Program-made: the position numbers and the translations under genes
DNA from: Bacteroidota bacterium
GTDB taxonomy: Bacteria; Bacteroidota; Bacteroidia; Bacteroidales; F082
Length of the DNA stretch: 64,000 nt
Direction of reading: 5' to 3'
NCBI GenBank assembly: GCA_018830105.1
Contig: JAHJTC010000024.1
Coordinates: 1-64,000, forward strand
Shown here: positions 7,259 to 16,929 of the stretch, one piece after another
Layout of the letters: every line of letters begins with the position of its first letter
How positions within the stretch are numbered: position 1 is the stretch's first letter
The notes under the pieces: generated by a model
The model's database searches: none
The model's input: the letters and a program-made list of their open reading frames with translations, nothing else
Told to the model about the DNA's origin: nothing

Positions 7259-9190
7259 ATGATGTTTCATTTCCCCTATACCAAGCGCGTGCCACTACCG
7301 GTTTTACTGGCTTTCAGGCTGCTGTTTGTGCTATTGCTTATGGGATTGAGTCGCTGGATATTTTACTTTTTAAACAGCAGTACTTTCAGTGAACTGGGTT
7401 TTTGGGAACTCCTGAAAATCATGTTCGCCGGAATGCGTTTCGACCTTTCGGCCATCGTCATGGTCAATGCCTTGCTGATTGTATTACTTGCCGTCCCCAC
7501 CGGCATAAAATACGAACCAAAATACATCAAAGTCACTAATTATATTTACATCTGGTTCAATGCGATTGCCATTGGACTGAACCTGATGGATGTTATCTAT
7601 TTTCGCTTTATCTCGAAAAGAACCACCTCCGAATTGTTTCAATTTTTCGGCAACGCCAGCGAAAACTATTTTTTATTGCTCTGGCAATTCCTTCACGACT
7701 ATTGGTATATGTGGGTTCTCTGGTTGGTTTTTATTTGGTTACTGATAAAGTCAACACGAATTCTCGTTCCACGACATCCATCGCCCGTGCGTATCAGAAT
7801 CTGGTATTTGCTGCAAGTTGTTTTTTTACTCGTCAGCCTGCTTTTCGCAGTGATTGCAATCAGAGGCGGTTTTCAGTTAAAGCCTATAGGATTGGTAAAT
7901 GCCGGAAAATATACCGCTACCCAAAATATTCCTTTGGTGATCAACACTCCTTTTTCTATCATAAAAACTATTGGAAAGCAGCAACTCAGAAAAATATCGC
8001 TTTTTGATGAAGCGCAACTCAACGCCATTTATAATCCTGTCCATCAAGCGGGTAAAACAGCTTATATAGCGCTTGAAACCAATCAAAAGCCCAATATTGT
8101 TATCTTGATCCTGGAGAGTTTTGGCCGCGAAAAAATTCATTTTTACCATCCGCAGCCGCAAGGCAGCATAACACCGTTTTTGGACAGTTTATTTCGTGAA
8201 AGTTTGGTATTTGATGGCTGGGCCAACGGACGACGCTCCATAGAATCCCTTCCGGCGATTCTGGCAGGAATTCCATCCTTGATGCCTGTTGATTATCCCA
8301 CCTCAGCGTATGCCGGGAACAGCCTGAAAGGCCTGGGCACCTTGCTGAAAGAAATGGATTATTCCACTGCATTTTTTCATGGCGGCAGCAACGGCACCAT
8401 GCATTTTGACGCCAGTGCCAGAGCAGCAGGTTTTGATCAGTATTTTGGCCGTGATGAATATGATAATGAGCAGGATTTTGATGGCAGATGGGGAATCTTC
8501 GACGAAGCCTTTTTCCGCTTTTCGGCGGATGAGCTTAGCGGGATGGCTTCCCCTTTTGCTGCAGTGGTCTTCTCGCTTTCGTCGCATCATCCGTTTACGC
8601 TTCCTGATAATTTTAAGGAAAAAGAAGAACTCAGCCCATTTGACAACAGCATTCGTTACAGCGATTTCGCCTTGAAAAGCTTTTTTAACAAAGCCGCGAA
8701 GCAGGATTGGTTTAACAACACCATTTTTGTTATCACAGCCGACCATAGCCATCCCGAGCCCAAACATCCTTACTTTAAGCATGCGCTGGGAATTTTTGCC
8801 GTTCCTATGGCCATCTATAGTCCATTAATCAACAACACAGGCTATTTCAGCCAATCAGCGCAGCATACCGATATTATGCCCACGCTTCTCTCGTTGGTTG
8901 CATACGACAAACCCTATCTCGCCTTCGGAAACAATGTGCTTGATTCTATCGCAGATCGTTGGCATTTGAGCTATATCAATCAGGTTTATCAGTTAAACGA
9001 CAGCAACTTTCTGTTGCAATTTGACGGAGCAAATACAACGGGATTTTTTGACCTGGAGCAGGATTCCTTGCTTCAGCATAACCTGAACACGCAAAAGCTT
9101 CCACAACAATTGCTGATGGAGCAAAAACTTAAAGCCATCATACAACAGTATAATAACAGGATGATTTCCAATAATTTGTACGTAAAATAA
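7259..9190 (+). CDS. LtaS-type membrane sulfatase / phosphoglycerol transferase
   Basis: The 643-residue protein has about five N-terminal membrane segments (to residue ~205) followed by a periplasmic sulfatase-fold domain. Metal-binding and catalytic positions are visible: Glu286 in LILESFGRE, a nucleophile candidate Ser327 in NGRRSIESLP, FFHGGSNGT near 373, and TADHSHPE near 494. This is the layout of lipoteichoic acid synthase and related phosphoglycerol or phosphoethanolamine transferases. Bacteroidota lack lipoteichoic acid, so the likely acceptor is an outer-membrane or periplasmic glycan or lipid; that is inference. Its stop codon shares one base with the start of the lipid kinase gene, implying coupling. 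Confidence 0.85.
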   Translation: MMFHFPYTKRVPLPVLLAFRLLFVLLLMGLSRWIFYFLNSSTFSELGFWELLKIMFAGMRFDLSAIVMVNALLIVLLAVPTGIKYEPKYIKVTNYIYIWFNAIAIGLNLMDVIYFRFISKRTTSELFQFFGNASENYFLLLWQFLHDYWYMWVLWLVFIWLLIKSTRILVPRHPSPVRIRIWYLLQVVFLLVSLLFAVIAIRGGFQLKPIGLVNAGKYTATQNIPLVINTPFSIIKTIGKQQLRKISLFDEAQLNAIYNPVHQAGKTAYIALETNQKPNIVILILESFGREKIHFYHPQPQGSITPFLDSLFRESLVFDGWANGRRSIESLPAILAGIPSLMPVDYPTSAYAGNSLKGLGTLLKEMDYSTAFFHGGSNGTMHFDASARAAGFDQYFGRDEYDNEQDFDGRWGIFDEAFFRFSADELSGMASPFAAVVFSLSSHHPFTLPDNFKEKEELSPFDNSIRYSDFALKSFFNKAAKQDWFNNTIFVITADHSHPEPKHPYFKHALGIFAVPMAIYSPLINNTGYFSQSAQHTDIMPTLLSLVAYDKPYLAFGNNVLDSIADRWHLSYINQVYQLNDSNFLLQFDGANTTGFFDLEQDSLLQHNLNTQKLPQQLLMEQKLKAIIQQYNNRMISNNLYVK

Positions 9191-10095
9191 TGAAGACAAA
9201 GAAAAAACTCCTGTTTATTGTAAATCCGATTTCCGGCAGTGCCCACAAGGAGAGCTTCCCGGCTTTTGTGGATCGCGTACTCGACAAGAGTAGCTACGAC
9301 TACCAGATAAAATACACGGAGCGACCAAAGCATGCCTCAGAGATAAGCAGCGAGGCAGTGGCAGCCAAAACGGATGTGGTTGTCGCTGTTGGTGGCGACG
9401 GCACCATTAATGAGGTGGCACGCTGTTTAATAAATACAGAAACCCATTTAGGAATTATCCCCAGCGGCTCGGGCAACGGGCTGGCAAGGCATTTGGGTAT
9501 TCCACTGAACTATGAAGGCGCCCTGCGTTTGATTAATAAAGGCATCAGCAGCAAAATCGACACCGCAACTATTAACAATCATGTATTTGTGAGTATTGCC
9601 GGCGTGGGATTTGATGCCCTGGTGGCCAGGCTTTTTGCGCAAGATCCTAACAGGGGATTTTTTACCTATTTTAAAATTGTGGCTGCCCGATTTCAGTCGT
9701 ACAAACCCAAAAGCTATACCATAACACTTGACAATGAGGAGGCATTTGAATGTCGCGCACTTTTTATCGCGCTGGCAAACTCCAATCAGTTTGGATACAA
9801 TACCACCATCGCCCCCGAAGCCAAATTAAACGACGGCCTGCTTGATGTTTGCATTGTTGAAAAGCCTCCGATTTTCGAGATGCCACTAATCATTAATTTA
9901 TTGCTGCTAAAACGCATTCATAAATCAAAGTTTGTGAAGGTTTATAAGGCCTCAAAAATCACCATCGAAAGAAAAAAAAACAGGGTAATCAACCTCGACG
10001 GCGAGCCTTTGAAAATAAAAAAAAACCTGGATATCCGTGTTAATCCATTAAGTTTAAATGTTTTGATTCCAAAGACTTATGAAAAAGAAAACTAA
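9190..10095 (+). CDS. Diacylglycerol/sphingosine kinase family lipid kinase (YegS/DagK type)
   Basis: This 301-residue cytosolic or membrane-associated kinase shows the family signature in order: FIVNPISGSA near residue 10, the nucleotide-binding GGDGTINEV near residue 75, and PSGSGNGLARHLG near residue 95. The C-terminal beta domain carrying substrate contacts is present. These enzymes transfer phosphate from ATP to diacylglycerol or a related lipid. The gene overlaps the LtaS-type gene by one base (TAATG). That pairing makes sense if the sulfatase releases diacylglycerol when it transfers phosphoglycerol, as LtaS does, and the kinase recycles it. It overlaps the SUI1 gene by 17 bases. Confidence 0.85.
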   Translation: MKTKKKLLFIVNPISGSAHKESFPAFVDRVLDKSSYDYQIKYTERPKHASEISSEAVAAKTDVVVAVGGDGTINEVARCLINTETHLGIIPSGSGNGLARHLGIPLNYEGALRLINKGISSKIDTATINNHVFVSIAGVGFDALVARLFAQDPNRGFFTYFKIVAARFQSYKPKSYTITLDNEEAFECRALFIALANSNQFGYNTTIAPEAKLNDGLLDVCIVEKPPIFEMPLIINLLLLKRIHKSKFVKVYKASKITIERKKNRVINLDGEPLKIKKNLDIRVNPLSLNVLIPKTYEKEN

Positions 10096-10417
10096 CGAAC
10101 AACTTGTTTATTCCACCAATGAAAATCTCAGTTTCGAAGAAGAAGAAATCAAAGCAGCAACACCTAAACCATCCCAACAGAAGCTAAAGGTGTTGCTCGA
10201 CAAAAAACAAAGAGGGGGCAAAAAAGTCACATTAATAACCGGTTTTACAGGTGATCCGGATGATTTGCAGGCATTGGGCAAAAGCCTGAAATCAGCCTGC
10301 GGCGTTGGTGGCAGCGTAAAAGAGGGAGAGATACTGATACAGGGTGATTTTAGAGACCGTGTGCTCGGCTTGCTGCATGACAAAGGCTATACACAGACTA
10401 AAAAAGCCGGTGGTTGA
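10079..10417 (+). CDS. SUI1/eIF1-like translation factor (YciH family)
   Basis: The 112-residue protein has an acidic, flexible N-terminus (NLSFEEEEIKAATP) followed by an SUI1 domain from about residue 33 to the end, with RGGKKVTLITGF, the LGKSLKSACGVGGS strand-helix, and KEGEILIQGDF. SUI1 proteins resemble eukaryotic eIF1 and have been linked to start-codon fidelity; the bacterial role is not settled. It begins inside the lipid kinase gene (17-base overlap) and ends sharing TGATG with the methyltransferase start, so it sits in a translationally coupled block. Confidence 0.85.
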   Translation: MKKKTNEQLVYSTNENLSFEEEEIKAATPKPSQQKLKVLLDKKQRGGKKVTLITGFTGDPDDLQALGKSLKSACGVGGSVKEGEILIQGDFRDRVLGLLHDKGYTQTKKAGG

Positions 10418-11016
10418 TGCCTGAGAACACAAGAGCTGTTTTGGATCCGGCTTACTGGGATGCGCAATATGCCAAACAAAAAACCGGCTGGGATATTGGA
10501 ACAATTTCACCACCCCTAAAAGCCTATATCGATCAGCTTACACGCAATGATATCAGGGTTTTAGTTCCGGGAGCCGGCAAGGGTTGGGAGGTAAATTATT
10601 TGTTCGGGCAAGGATTTAAACAGACTTTCCTCCTCGATTTTTCAGCCACAGCAATTGAACAATTCAAACGGCATAATCCCACTTTTCCCGAATCGCAAAT
10701 TATTCAGCACAATTTTTTCGAACACCAGGCAAGCTACGACCTGATCATCGAACAAACTTTTTTCAGCTCTTTGCCACCTGAAAAACGACAGGATTATGTG
10801 CAACAAATGCATAAAATTCTGGCTCCCGGAGGCAAGCTGTGCGGCTTACTTTTCAACCATAAGTTTGATTCTGCTGCACCTCCTTACGGGGACACAGAAG
10901 CGACCTACCGGGAACTTTTTGCTCCTTATTTTCATTTTTTAGTGTTCGAAACTGCTTACAATTCCATCAAACCAAGGGCAGGAAGAGAATTATTTTTTCT
11001 GTTAAAGAAAATTTGA
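10417..11016 (+). CDS. TPMT-like SAM-dependent methyltransferase
   Basis: The 199-residue protein is of the thiopurine S-methyltransferase type. The opening DPAYWDAQYAKQKTGWD is characteristic of the family (W-x-x-x-Y...GWD), and the SAM-binding loop reads VLVPGAGKGWEV. A DLIIEQTFFSSLP segment corresponds to the family's motif after the fourth strand. These enzymes methylate thiol, selenium or tellurium compounds, and substrate cannot be predicted. ATG at 10417 overlaps the SUI1 stop (TGATG), so it is the last gene of the coupled run. The next gene has its own promoter. Confidence 0.85.
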   Translation: MPENTRAVLDPAYWDAQYAKQKTGWDIGTISPPLKAYIDQLTRNDIRVLVPGAGKGWEVNYLFGQGFKQTFLLDFSATAIEQFKRHNPTFPESQIIQHNFFEHQASYDLIIEQTFFSSLPPEKRQDYVQQMHKILAPGGKLCGLLFNHKFDSAAPPYGDTEATYRELFAPYFHFLVFETAYNSIKPRAGRELFFLLKKI

Positions 11017-11049
11017 TTTGTAAAATCATTTCAGAATTCTGTATATTCG
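11017..11049 (+). promoter_or_regulatory. Promoter before the unknown-protein/MscS pair
   Basis: TTTG at 11017-11020 and TATATTCG at 11042-11049 are separated by 21 bases. This fits the Bacteroidota TTTG/TAnnTTTG pattern with one mismatch in the -7 box, 35 bases before the ATG at 11085. Confidence 0.45.
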
Positions 11050-11084
11050 CCTTTGAATAATACAACCCTAAAAATCCGAATAAT

Positions 11085-11789
11085 ATGGAAAACCACACAT
11101 TATCCTCCATTGGCGTTATTTCTAAAAAAGAAAATCTGGCATCGGTAGAGCATGAAACCAATACCAATGCTTTGGTTATGGAGTCGCTTTATCCTTTTCC
11201 GGGATACAATGGCACAACCGTTCCTGATCGCACGGATCCAAAATCCTTGTTTTTGGTCACCAAATACATCTACGGTGAAGATAAAATCATCAGAAGCATT
11301 AAAAACATCAAAAAGAGTTTTCCGCATTTTTTTGATGGTGCGCCCGGATTAATCAACCTTTTCAATAAGCCGGCCGGTGCCATACGCCTCAAATACCTGC
11401 ACTATCAGCAAGTGGGCGAACTGGTTGAGGCTTTCAGAGAACAGGGTATTTCATTTGTAAAAACACGGCATGTAAACAGTTACTCCTCCATCATCAAAAT
11501 CACCAAGTATTTTATGCTTGAGCTGGTAAACGAAGGTATCTATCACGATCGCAACTGGAAGGAGCTTTACTATTTAAGTCTGCCGGTGCAGCTGCGTTGG
11601 AATTCTTTTGAAAAAATTACCACCAGCATCAAACATAATGTGGAAGACAATAATTTTGATGCAGCACTCACTACGATGTATGATAAGGAAGGTGTTTGCG
11701 ATTTTGTACGCATTTATGATGAAGACAGCTGTCAGGGGAAACTCCTTTTTATCAAGGAAAAATACCTCGAAGCCATCAAATACCTTTAA
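11085..11789 (+). CDS. Conserved-looking protein of unknown function
   Basis: I do not recognise the family of this 234-residue protein. It has no signal peptide and no membrane segment. It is mixed alpha/beta with an aromatic-rich N-terminal half (ESLYPFPGYNGTT) and a long charged middle section (residues ~60-150) likely to be helical. Codon use and the absence of disrupting stops indicate a real gene. It has its own promoter-like element and lies 24 bases upstream of a MscS-type channel, so the two are probably cotranscribed, which hints at a role in envelope or osmotic stress without proving it. Confidence 0.6.
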   Translation: MENHTLSSIGVISKKENLASVEHETNTNALVMESLYPFPGYNGTTVPDRTDPKSLFLVTKYIYGEDKIIRSIKNIKKSFPHFFDGAPGLINLFNKPAGAIRLKYLHYQQVGELVEAFREQGISFVKTRHVNSYSSIIKITKYFMLELVNEGIYHDRNWKELYYLSLPVQLRWNSFEKITTSIKHNVEDNNFDAALTTMYDKEGVCDFVRIYDEDSCQGKLLFIKEKYLEAIKYL

Positions 11790-11813
11790 CCTTAAACACA
11801 AATCCAACTAACT

Positions 11814-13112
<1,299 letters not shown>

Positions 13113-13403
13113 TAAGCTGTTTTAAAGCATGTTAAATGTATTTTTCAAAAATAATTCAAAAATAATTCTAAAAAACTTGCTTTTGGAAAAAGAAAAATAG
13201 TAAAATTGCATGCTATTAATAAACACCTCAACAATAGATACTTTAAGCGACAAATCAAAGCAGTAATGATGAACCGGCTTTCAGCATTTCCCCCAACACT
13301 TCTTTTAATGGAATAATTCACCACTGATAAAGTAAAGCTAAGCGTGTCTATACAAATCAGCTTGATTCTTATTAAATAACCCCAAATTGAAAAATAAATC
13401 ACA

Positions 13404-13613
13404 ATGAAAACGGCGAAGAAAAAGTCACACATTCCAGAAAAAATGGAAGATGACTTTGTACGAAAACCAGTAAAAAAGATGGCTAGTAAACGCGATCGTA
13501 AAATTTCCATCTATAATCCCACCGATGAAGATGATGAGGCTTTCGAAAACTTTGACGAACTCCTTGATTTTGACCCAGATGATTTTGAAGAAGAGGATGA
13601 GGATGATTTCTAA
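13404..13613 (+). CDS. Small charge-polarised protein of unknown function
   Basis: The 69-residue product has a strongly basic first half (MKTAKKKSHIPEKMEDDF, then RKPVKKMASKRDRK) and a strongly acidic second half ending in DFEEEDEDDF. No signal or membrane segment is present. The sharp charge split argues that this is a translated gene, since random sequence rarely gives it. A role in binding nucleic acid or basic proteins is possible, but nothing supports a specific one. It lies 291 bases after the MscS channel gene and only a few bases before the element-like sequence at 13616. The opposite strand contains a longer open frame that looks like a shadow. Confidence 0.55.
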   Translation: MKTAKKKSHIPEKMEDDFVRKPVKKMASKRDRKISIYNPTDEDDEAFENFDELLDFDPDDFEEEDEDDF

Positions 13614-13615
13614 TT

Positions 13616-13750
13616 AGTGTCTGTCCATCATGTCCGATTTAATCATTTAATAATAAATTTAATCGGCATTCGTGAGCTCGTTATCACACGGTTCTGCGTT
13701 ATGCTTGAACTCGAACAGTATAGGCCTAACACTTGACTTTATGGACAGCC
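13616..13750. mobile_element. Small element with CTGTCCAT inverted ends (candidate IS remnant or MITE)
   Basis: CTGTCCAT at 13621-13628 and ATGGACAG at 13741-13748 form an 8-base perfect inverted pair about 130 bases apart. Just inside the left end is a second inverted pair, CCGATT...AATCGG. No transposase reading frame survives inside. The right end abuts the broken parD start, which stops coding like an antitoxin exactly where this element begins. The simplest reading is a short non-autonomous element or the end of a deleted IS. No target-site duplication is evident, so the exact limits are uncertain. Confidence 0.45.
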
Positions 13751-13822
13751 TCCATCTCTATCTACTTGTGCTTTTAACCATTCATCATTTGGTTTCGTAA
13801 AAGATATACTTTGTCTTGCCAT
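13739..13822 (-). pseudogene. Broken ParD-family antitoxin gene (first ~22 codons only)
   Basis: The minus strand from the ATG at 13822 reads MARQSISFTKPNDEWLKAQV, then DRDGGCP and a stop at 13739. The first ~20 residues match the start of ParD-type (RHH fold) antitoxins of type II toxin-antitoxin systems almost word for word. Those proteins normally continue for another 50-60 residues. Here the frame runs into the CTGTCCAT end of the adjacent element and stops. No ParE toxin frame is found nearby. It is therefore a remnant, cut by insertion and deletion. Upstream, 13842-13851 holds an AGGT-TT-ACCT inverted repeat that may have been its autoregulatory operator. Confidence 0.65.
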
Positions 13823-13972
13823 AGTATTATTTTTTGGTGTAGGTTTACCTAAATTGTATCGATTGCAACTTTTTCGTGGTATTGGCAACTATTTTATATA
13901 GCGCCTGCACAACTTTTCGGCCTGGCATTTTTTGTGGCTGATCGATCATTTTTTTTTCAACCTACTGGTCTA

Positions 13973-14019
13973 AAATAGCAAAGCCCGGCTTATGCAGTAT
14001 AAGCCGGGCTTTGCTATTT
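13973..14019. terminator. Strong rho-independent terminator of the M3 peptidase gene
   Basis: A perfect 21-base-pair stem (13973-13993 paired with 13999-14019) closes a 5-base loop. The stem has a GCCCGGC core and AT-rich outer flanks, with T-rich sequence outside both ends, so it can work in both directions. It lies 15 bases past the stop codon of the minus-strand M3 peptidase gene. Confidence 0.8.
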
Positions 14020-14033
14020 AATTTTTTATAACA

Positions 14034-16151
14034 TTATTTGATAATTCCTCTGTTTCTCAACAAAGCATCCTTAGTAGGTTCCTGCCCTCTGAAAGCAACA
14101 TAAAGCTCCATAGGATCAGCGGTTCCGCCACGTGCCAAAATATTTTCGCGGAACAAACTTGCTGTTTCCTGATCGAAAATTCCATTTTCTTTGAAGGCTT
14201 CAAACGCATCACTGTCCAAAACCTCGGACCAGATATAGCTGTAGTAACCGGCAGAATAACCTCCTGAGAAAATATGGTTGAAATAAGGGCTACGGTACCT
14301 GACAACAATTTCAGGAATCAGTCCGCTTTCTTTAAGGGACGCATTTTCAAAAGCGATGGCATCATAATTTTTGTCATCACTGATCGTATGCCAATCCATA
14401 TCCAGCGCTGCTGCCGACAAAAACTCAGCCATAGCAAATCCCTGATTGAAGGTGCTGCTTTTTTCCATTTTGTCCAATAATTCCGCAGGAATTACTTCAC
14501 CGGTTTCATAATGTTTAGCATAAAAAGACAACACTTCTGTTTCCGCTGCCCAATGCTCCATAATTTGGGAAGGCAACTCCACAAAATCGCGGGGCACCGA
14601 AGTACCACTCAAACTGTTGTAGGTTGAGTTGGATAATAAACCATGGAAAGCATGTCCCATTTCGTGAAAAGTAGTTTGCACTTCGTCCCAGCTAAGCAAA
14701 GCAGGTTTATCGGCCGAAGGAGCAGTAAAATTGAAGTTGGTAGTGATGATTGGTGTTACCATTTCACCATCGGCGCTGCGGTATTGCTTGCGAAAACTAC
14801 TCATCCAGGCTCCACCTCTTTTGGATGCCCGTGGAAAGAAATCCATAAACAACACACCGATATGGCTACCATCCGCTTCTTTTACTTCATACACCTGCAC
14901 ATCCTCATGGTAGCGGGGATAATCGCTGCGGGCTTCAAACTGCAAACCCCAAAGTCTTTGGGCCGTTTCGAATACACCATCTCTTACATTCTCCAGTTTA
15001 AAGTAGGGGCGCATCTCAGCCTCATCCAGGTCGTATTTTTCTTTGCGCAGAATCTCAGCATAATACCACCAATCCCAAGGCTGTAGGGTAATGCCATCTT
15101 TTCTTTGATTGATGAGCTTTTGCAATTGTGCCGCTTCCTTTTTGGCCATAGGCATAGCAGCGGCAAGAAGTTCGTCGAGTAAGGCGTTTACGTTTTCGGG
15201 TGTTTTAGCCATGTTTTGCTCCAGCACAAAGGAAGCATGGTTTTCGTAGCCTAATAACTTTGCCCTTTGAGCCCTCAGGCTTGCCATTCTGCTCAGATTT
15301 GTTTTGTTATCGTACTCATCATTATTATCCCCACGTTTGGTATAAGCATTAAATATTTCCTCGCGCAAGCCTCTGTTATCAGCATAAGTAAGCACAGGCA
15401 ACATACTGGGTTTTTGCAGTGTAAAAAGATACTTGTCTGCATATCCGGCTGCATCAGCTGACTCTTTGGCTGCAGCAAGAAAATTCTCAGGAATCCCTTT
15501 CAGTTCTTCCGGGTCATCGATAACCATTTCATACTTATTGGTTTCGGCCAGTATATTTTCGCCAAACTGCAACGAAAGCAGTGAAAGCTCCTCATTTATT
15601 TCTCGTAGTTTCTGCTGTTCAGCTTCGCCAAGTAAAGCACCACCCCTGATAAAGCGTTTGTAGGTTTTCTCAAGCAACATTTGCTGCTCGGCATTCAGAT
15701 CTTGGGATGAAGCATTGTCATAAACCATTTTGATGCGGGTAAACAGCTCAGGATTAAGAATGATATCATCACTGTGCTTGGATAACATGGGCGACATTGT
15801 GCGGGCGATGTCCTGCATGGTATCGCTTGTGAGCGACGAATTCAGGTTGTAAAAAACTGAACTAACCTTATCCAACAAGGCACCGCTGCGCTCATAGGCT
15901 TCGATGGTGTTTTCGAAAGTTGCCGCAGCTTCTTGATTTGTGATTGCTTCAATTTCAGCCTTTTGTTCAGTCAGACCCTGTTCAAGTGCAGGCAAAAAAT
16001 GTGATGTCTCAATTAAATCAAATGGCGGAATCCCATAGGGTGTTGTATATTCCGAGAAAAATGGATTCTCACTTTCGATGGATTTTTCCGGTGCTTCACA
16101 GGCACTCAACAGAACAGCCATAAAAATAAATAAATAGAATTGTTTAATCAT
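14034..16151 (-). CDS. M3-family oligopeptidase / peptidyl-dipeptidase lipoprotein
   Basis: The 705-residue protein is a zinc metallopeptidase of the M3 (thimet oligopeptidase/Dcp) family. The active site FHEMGHAFHG has its first zinc histidine at about residue 496, and the later EHWAAETEVLSFYA region supplies the third ligand, as in Dcp. The N-terminus carries a lipobox LSAC around residue 18, so unlike the cytosolic Dcp of E. coli this one is predicted to be membrane-anchored in the envelope. It would degrade short peptides there. It is followed by a strong terminator and preceded by about 170 bases without a gene. Confidence 0.88.
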   Translation of the reverse strand: MIKQFYLFIFMAVLLSACEAPEKSIESENPFFSEYTTPYGIPPFDLIETSHFLPALEQGLTEQKAEIEAITNQEAAATFENTIEAYERSGALLDKVSSVFYNLNSSLTSDTMQDIARTMSPMLSKHSDDIILNPELFTRIKMVYDNASSQDLNAEQQMLLEKTYKRFIRGGALLGEAEQQKLREINEELSLLSLQFGENILAETNKYEMVIDDPEELKGIPENFLAAAKESADAAGYADKYLFTLQKPSMLPVLTYADNRGLREEIFNAYTKRGDNNDEYDNKTNLSRMASLRAQRAKLLGYENHASFVLEQNMAKTPENVNALLDELLAAAMPMAKKEAAQLQKLINQRKDGITLQPWDWWYYAEILRKEKYDLDEAEMRPYFKLENVRDGVFETAQRLWGLQFEARSDYPRYHEDVQVYEVKEADGSHIGVLFMDFFPRASKRGGAWMSSFRKQYRSADGEMVTPIITTNFNFTAPSADKPALLSWDEVQTTFHEMGHAFHGLLSNSTYNSLSGTSVPRDFVELPSQIMEHWAAETEVLSFYAKHYETGEVIPAELLDKMEKSSTFNQGFAMAEFLSAAALDMDWHTISDDKNYDAIAFENASLKESGLIPEIVVRYRSPYFNHIFSGGYSAGYYSYIWSEVLDSDAFEAFKENGIFDQETASLFRENILARGGTADPMELYVAFRGQEPTKDALLRNRGIIK

Positions 16152-16324
16152 GGTTTTAATATTAATGGATAAATTTTCTCTAACGCTCTTGATTTCTCAA
16201 AAGCCAATTGCACAAACTCACTGTATTGAAAAGCTAAATTATGGCAATTTTTTGAATTACAGTGCATAAGCCAGAAAAAGGCCTGTGTATTAAAGCCAAC
16301 GGGAAACCATAGGGTCAGGAAGTA

Positions 16325-16927
16325 TCAGGATTTTTTTATCTTAATGGTGCAGCCTATTGCTTTAGTAAAATCCGGATTGGGTAAGTCGCCATCCTTCAAA
16401 GCACGGATGGCATCTTCCACATAGTGCTCAGTGGCCTCATCAGCATTTTCGTAATTGTTGTCGATGGCTCCAATATAACGAACAATCAAACCGCCGGCTT
16501 CCTTATTCAGCAGGAAAACATGTGGCGTGCGTGTGGCTCCATAACGCTGAAAAACAGACTGATCAGCATCTAACAGATAAGGGTAAGGAAAACTCTTCTC
16601 ATCTGCCCGCTTAATCATATTCGAATAGCTATCGAGCGGCACGATGGTTGAATCGTTGGGATTGATGGCAATTACAGGATAACCCTGAGGAGCAAACTGC
16701 TTTGCCAAAGCAATTTTACGACCTTCGTAAGCCACAGAATAAGGGCAATGGTTACAGGTGAAAATCACGATAAAGCCTTTGGCATCAGGGTAATCAGCCA
16801 TAGAAACATAGGTTCCATCTACGTTCAGTAAATTGAAATCGGCAGCCTTATCGCCAATTTCATATCCCTGCGCAAACACAATTCCTGAGAAGGAAAAGAA
16901 AAGAAACAGCAACATCAGTTTTTTCAT
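16325..16927 (-). CDS. Secreted thioredoxin-fold protein (AhpC/TSA-like redoxin)
   Basis: The 200-residue protein starts with a signal peptide (cleavage after FAQ near residue 20) and continues with the redoxin opening YEIGDKAADFNLLNVDG. The redox motif is TCNHCPYS, a CxxC within the usual position for resilience-type thioredoxin-fold proteins. RTPHVFLLNKEA is the cis-proline segment. It is predicted to be a periplasmic thiol oxidoreductase. It follows the TlpA-like gene on the same strand by two bases, so the two probably form an operon and may share substrates such as apocytochromes. Confidence 0.8.
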   Translation of the reverse strand: MKKLMLLFLFFSFSGIVFAQGYEIGDKAADFNLLNVDGTYVSMADYPDAKGFIVIFTCNHCPYSVAYEGRKIALAKQFAPQGYPVIAINPNDSTIVPLDSYSNMIKRADEKSFPYPYLLDADQSVFQRYGATRTPHVFLLNKEAGGLIVRYIGAIDNNYENADEATEHYVEDAIRALKDGDLPNPDFTKAIGCTIKIKKS

Positions 16928-16929
16928 AA

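Noticed and set aside
13145-13510. 121-codon minus-strand frame over the small charged protein gene
   Set aside because: It has hydrophobic but random-looking composition, poor start context, and lies antisense to a gene with clear charge patterning.
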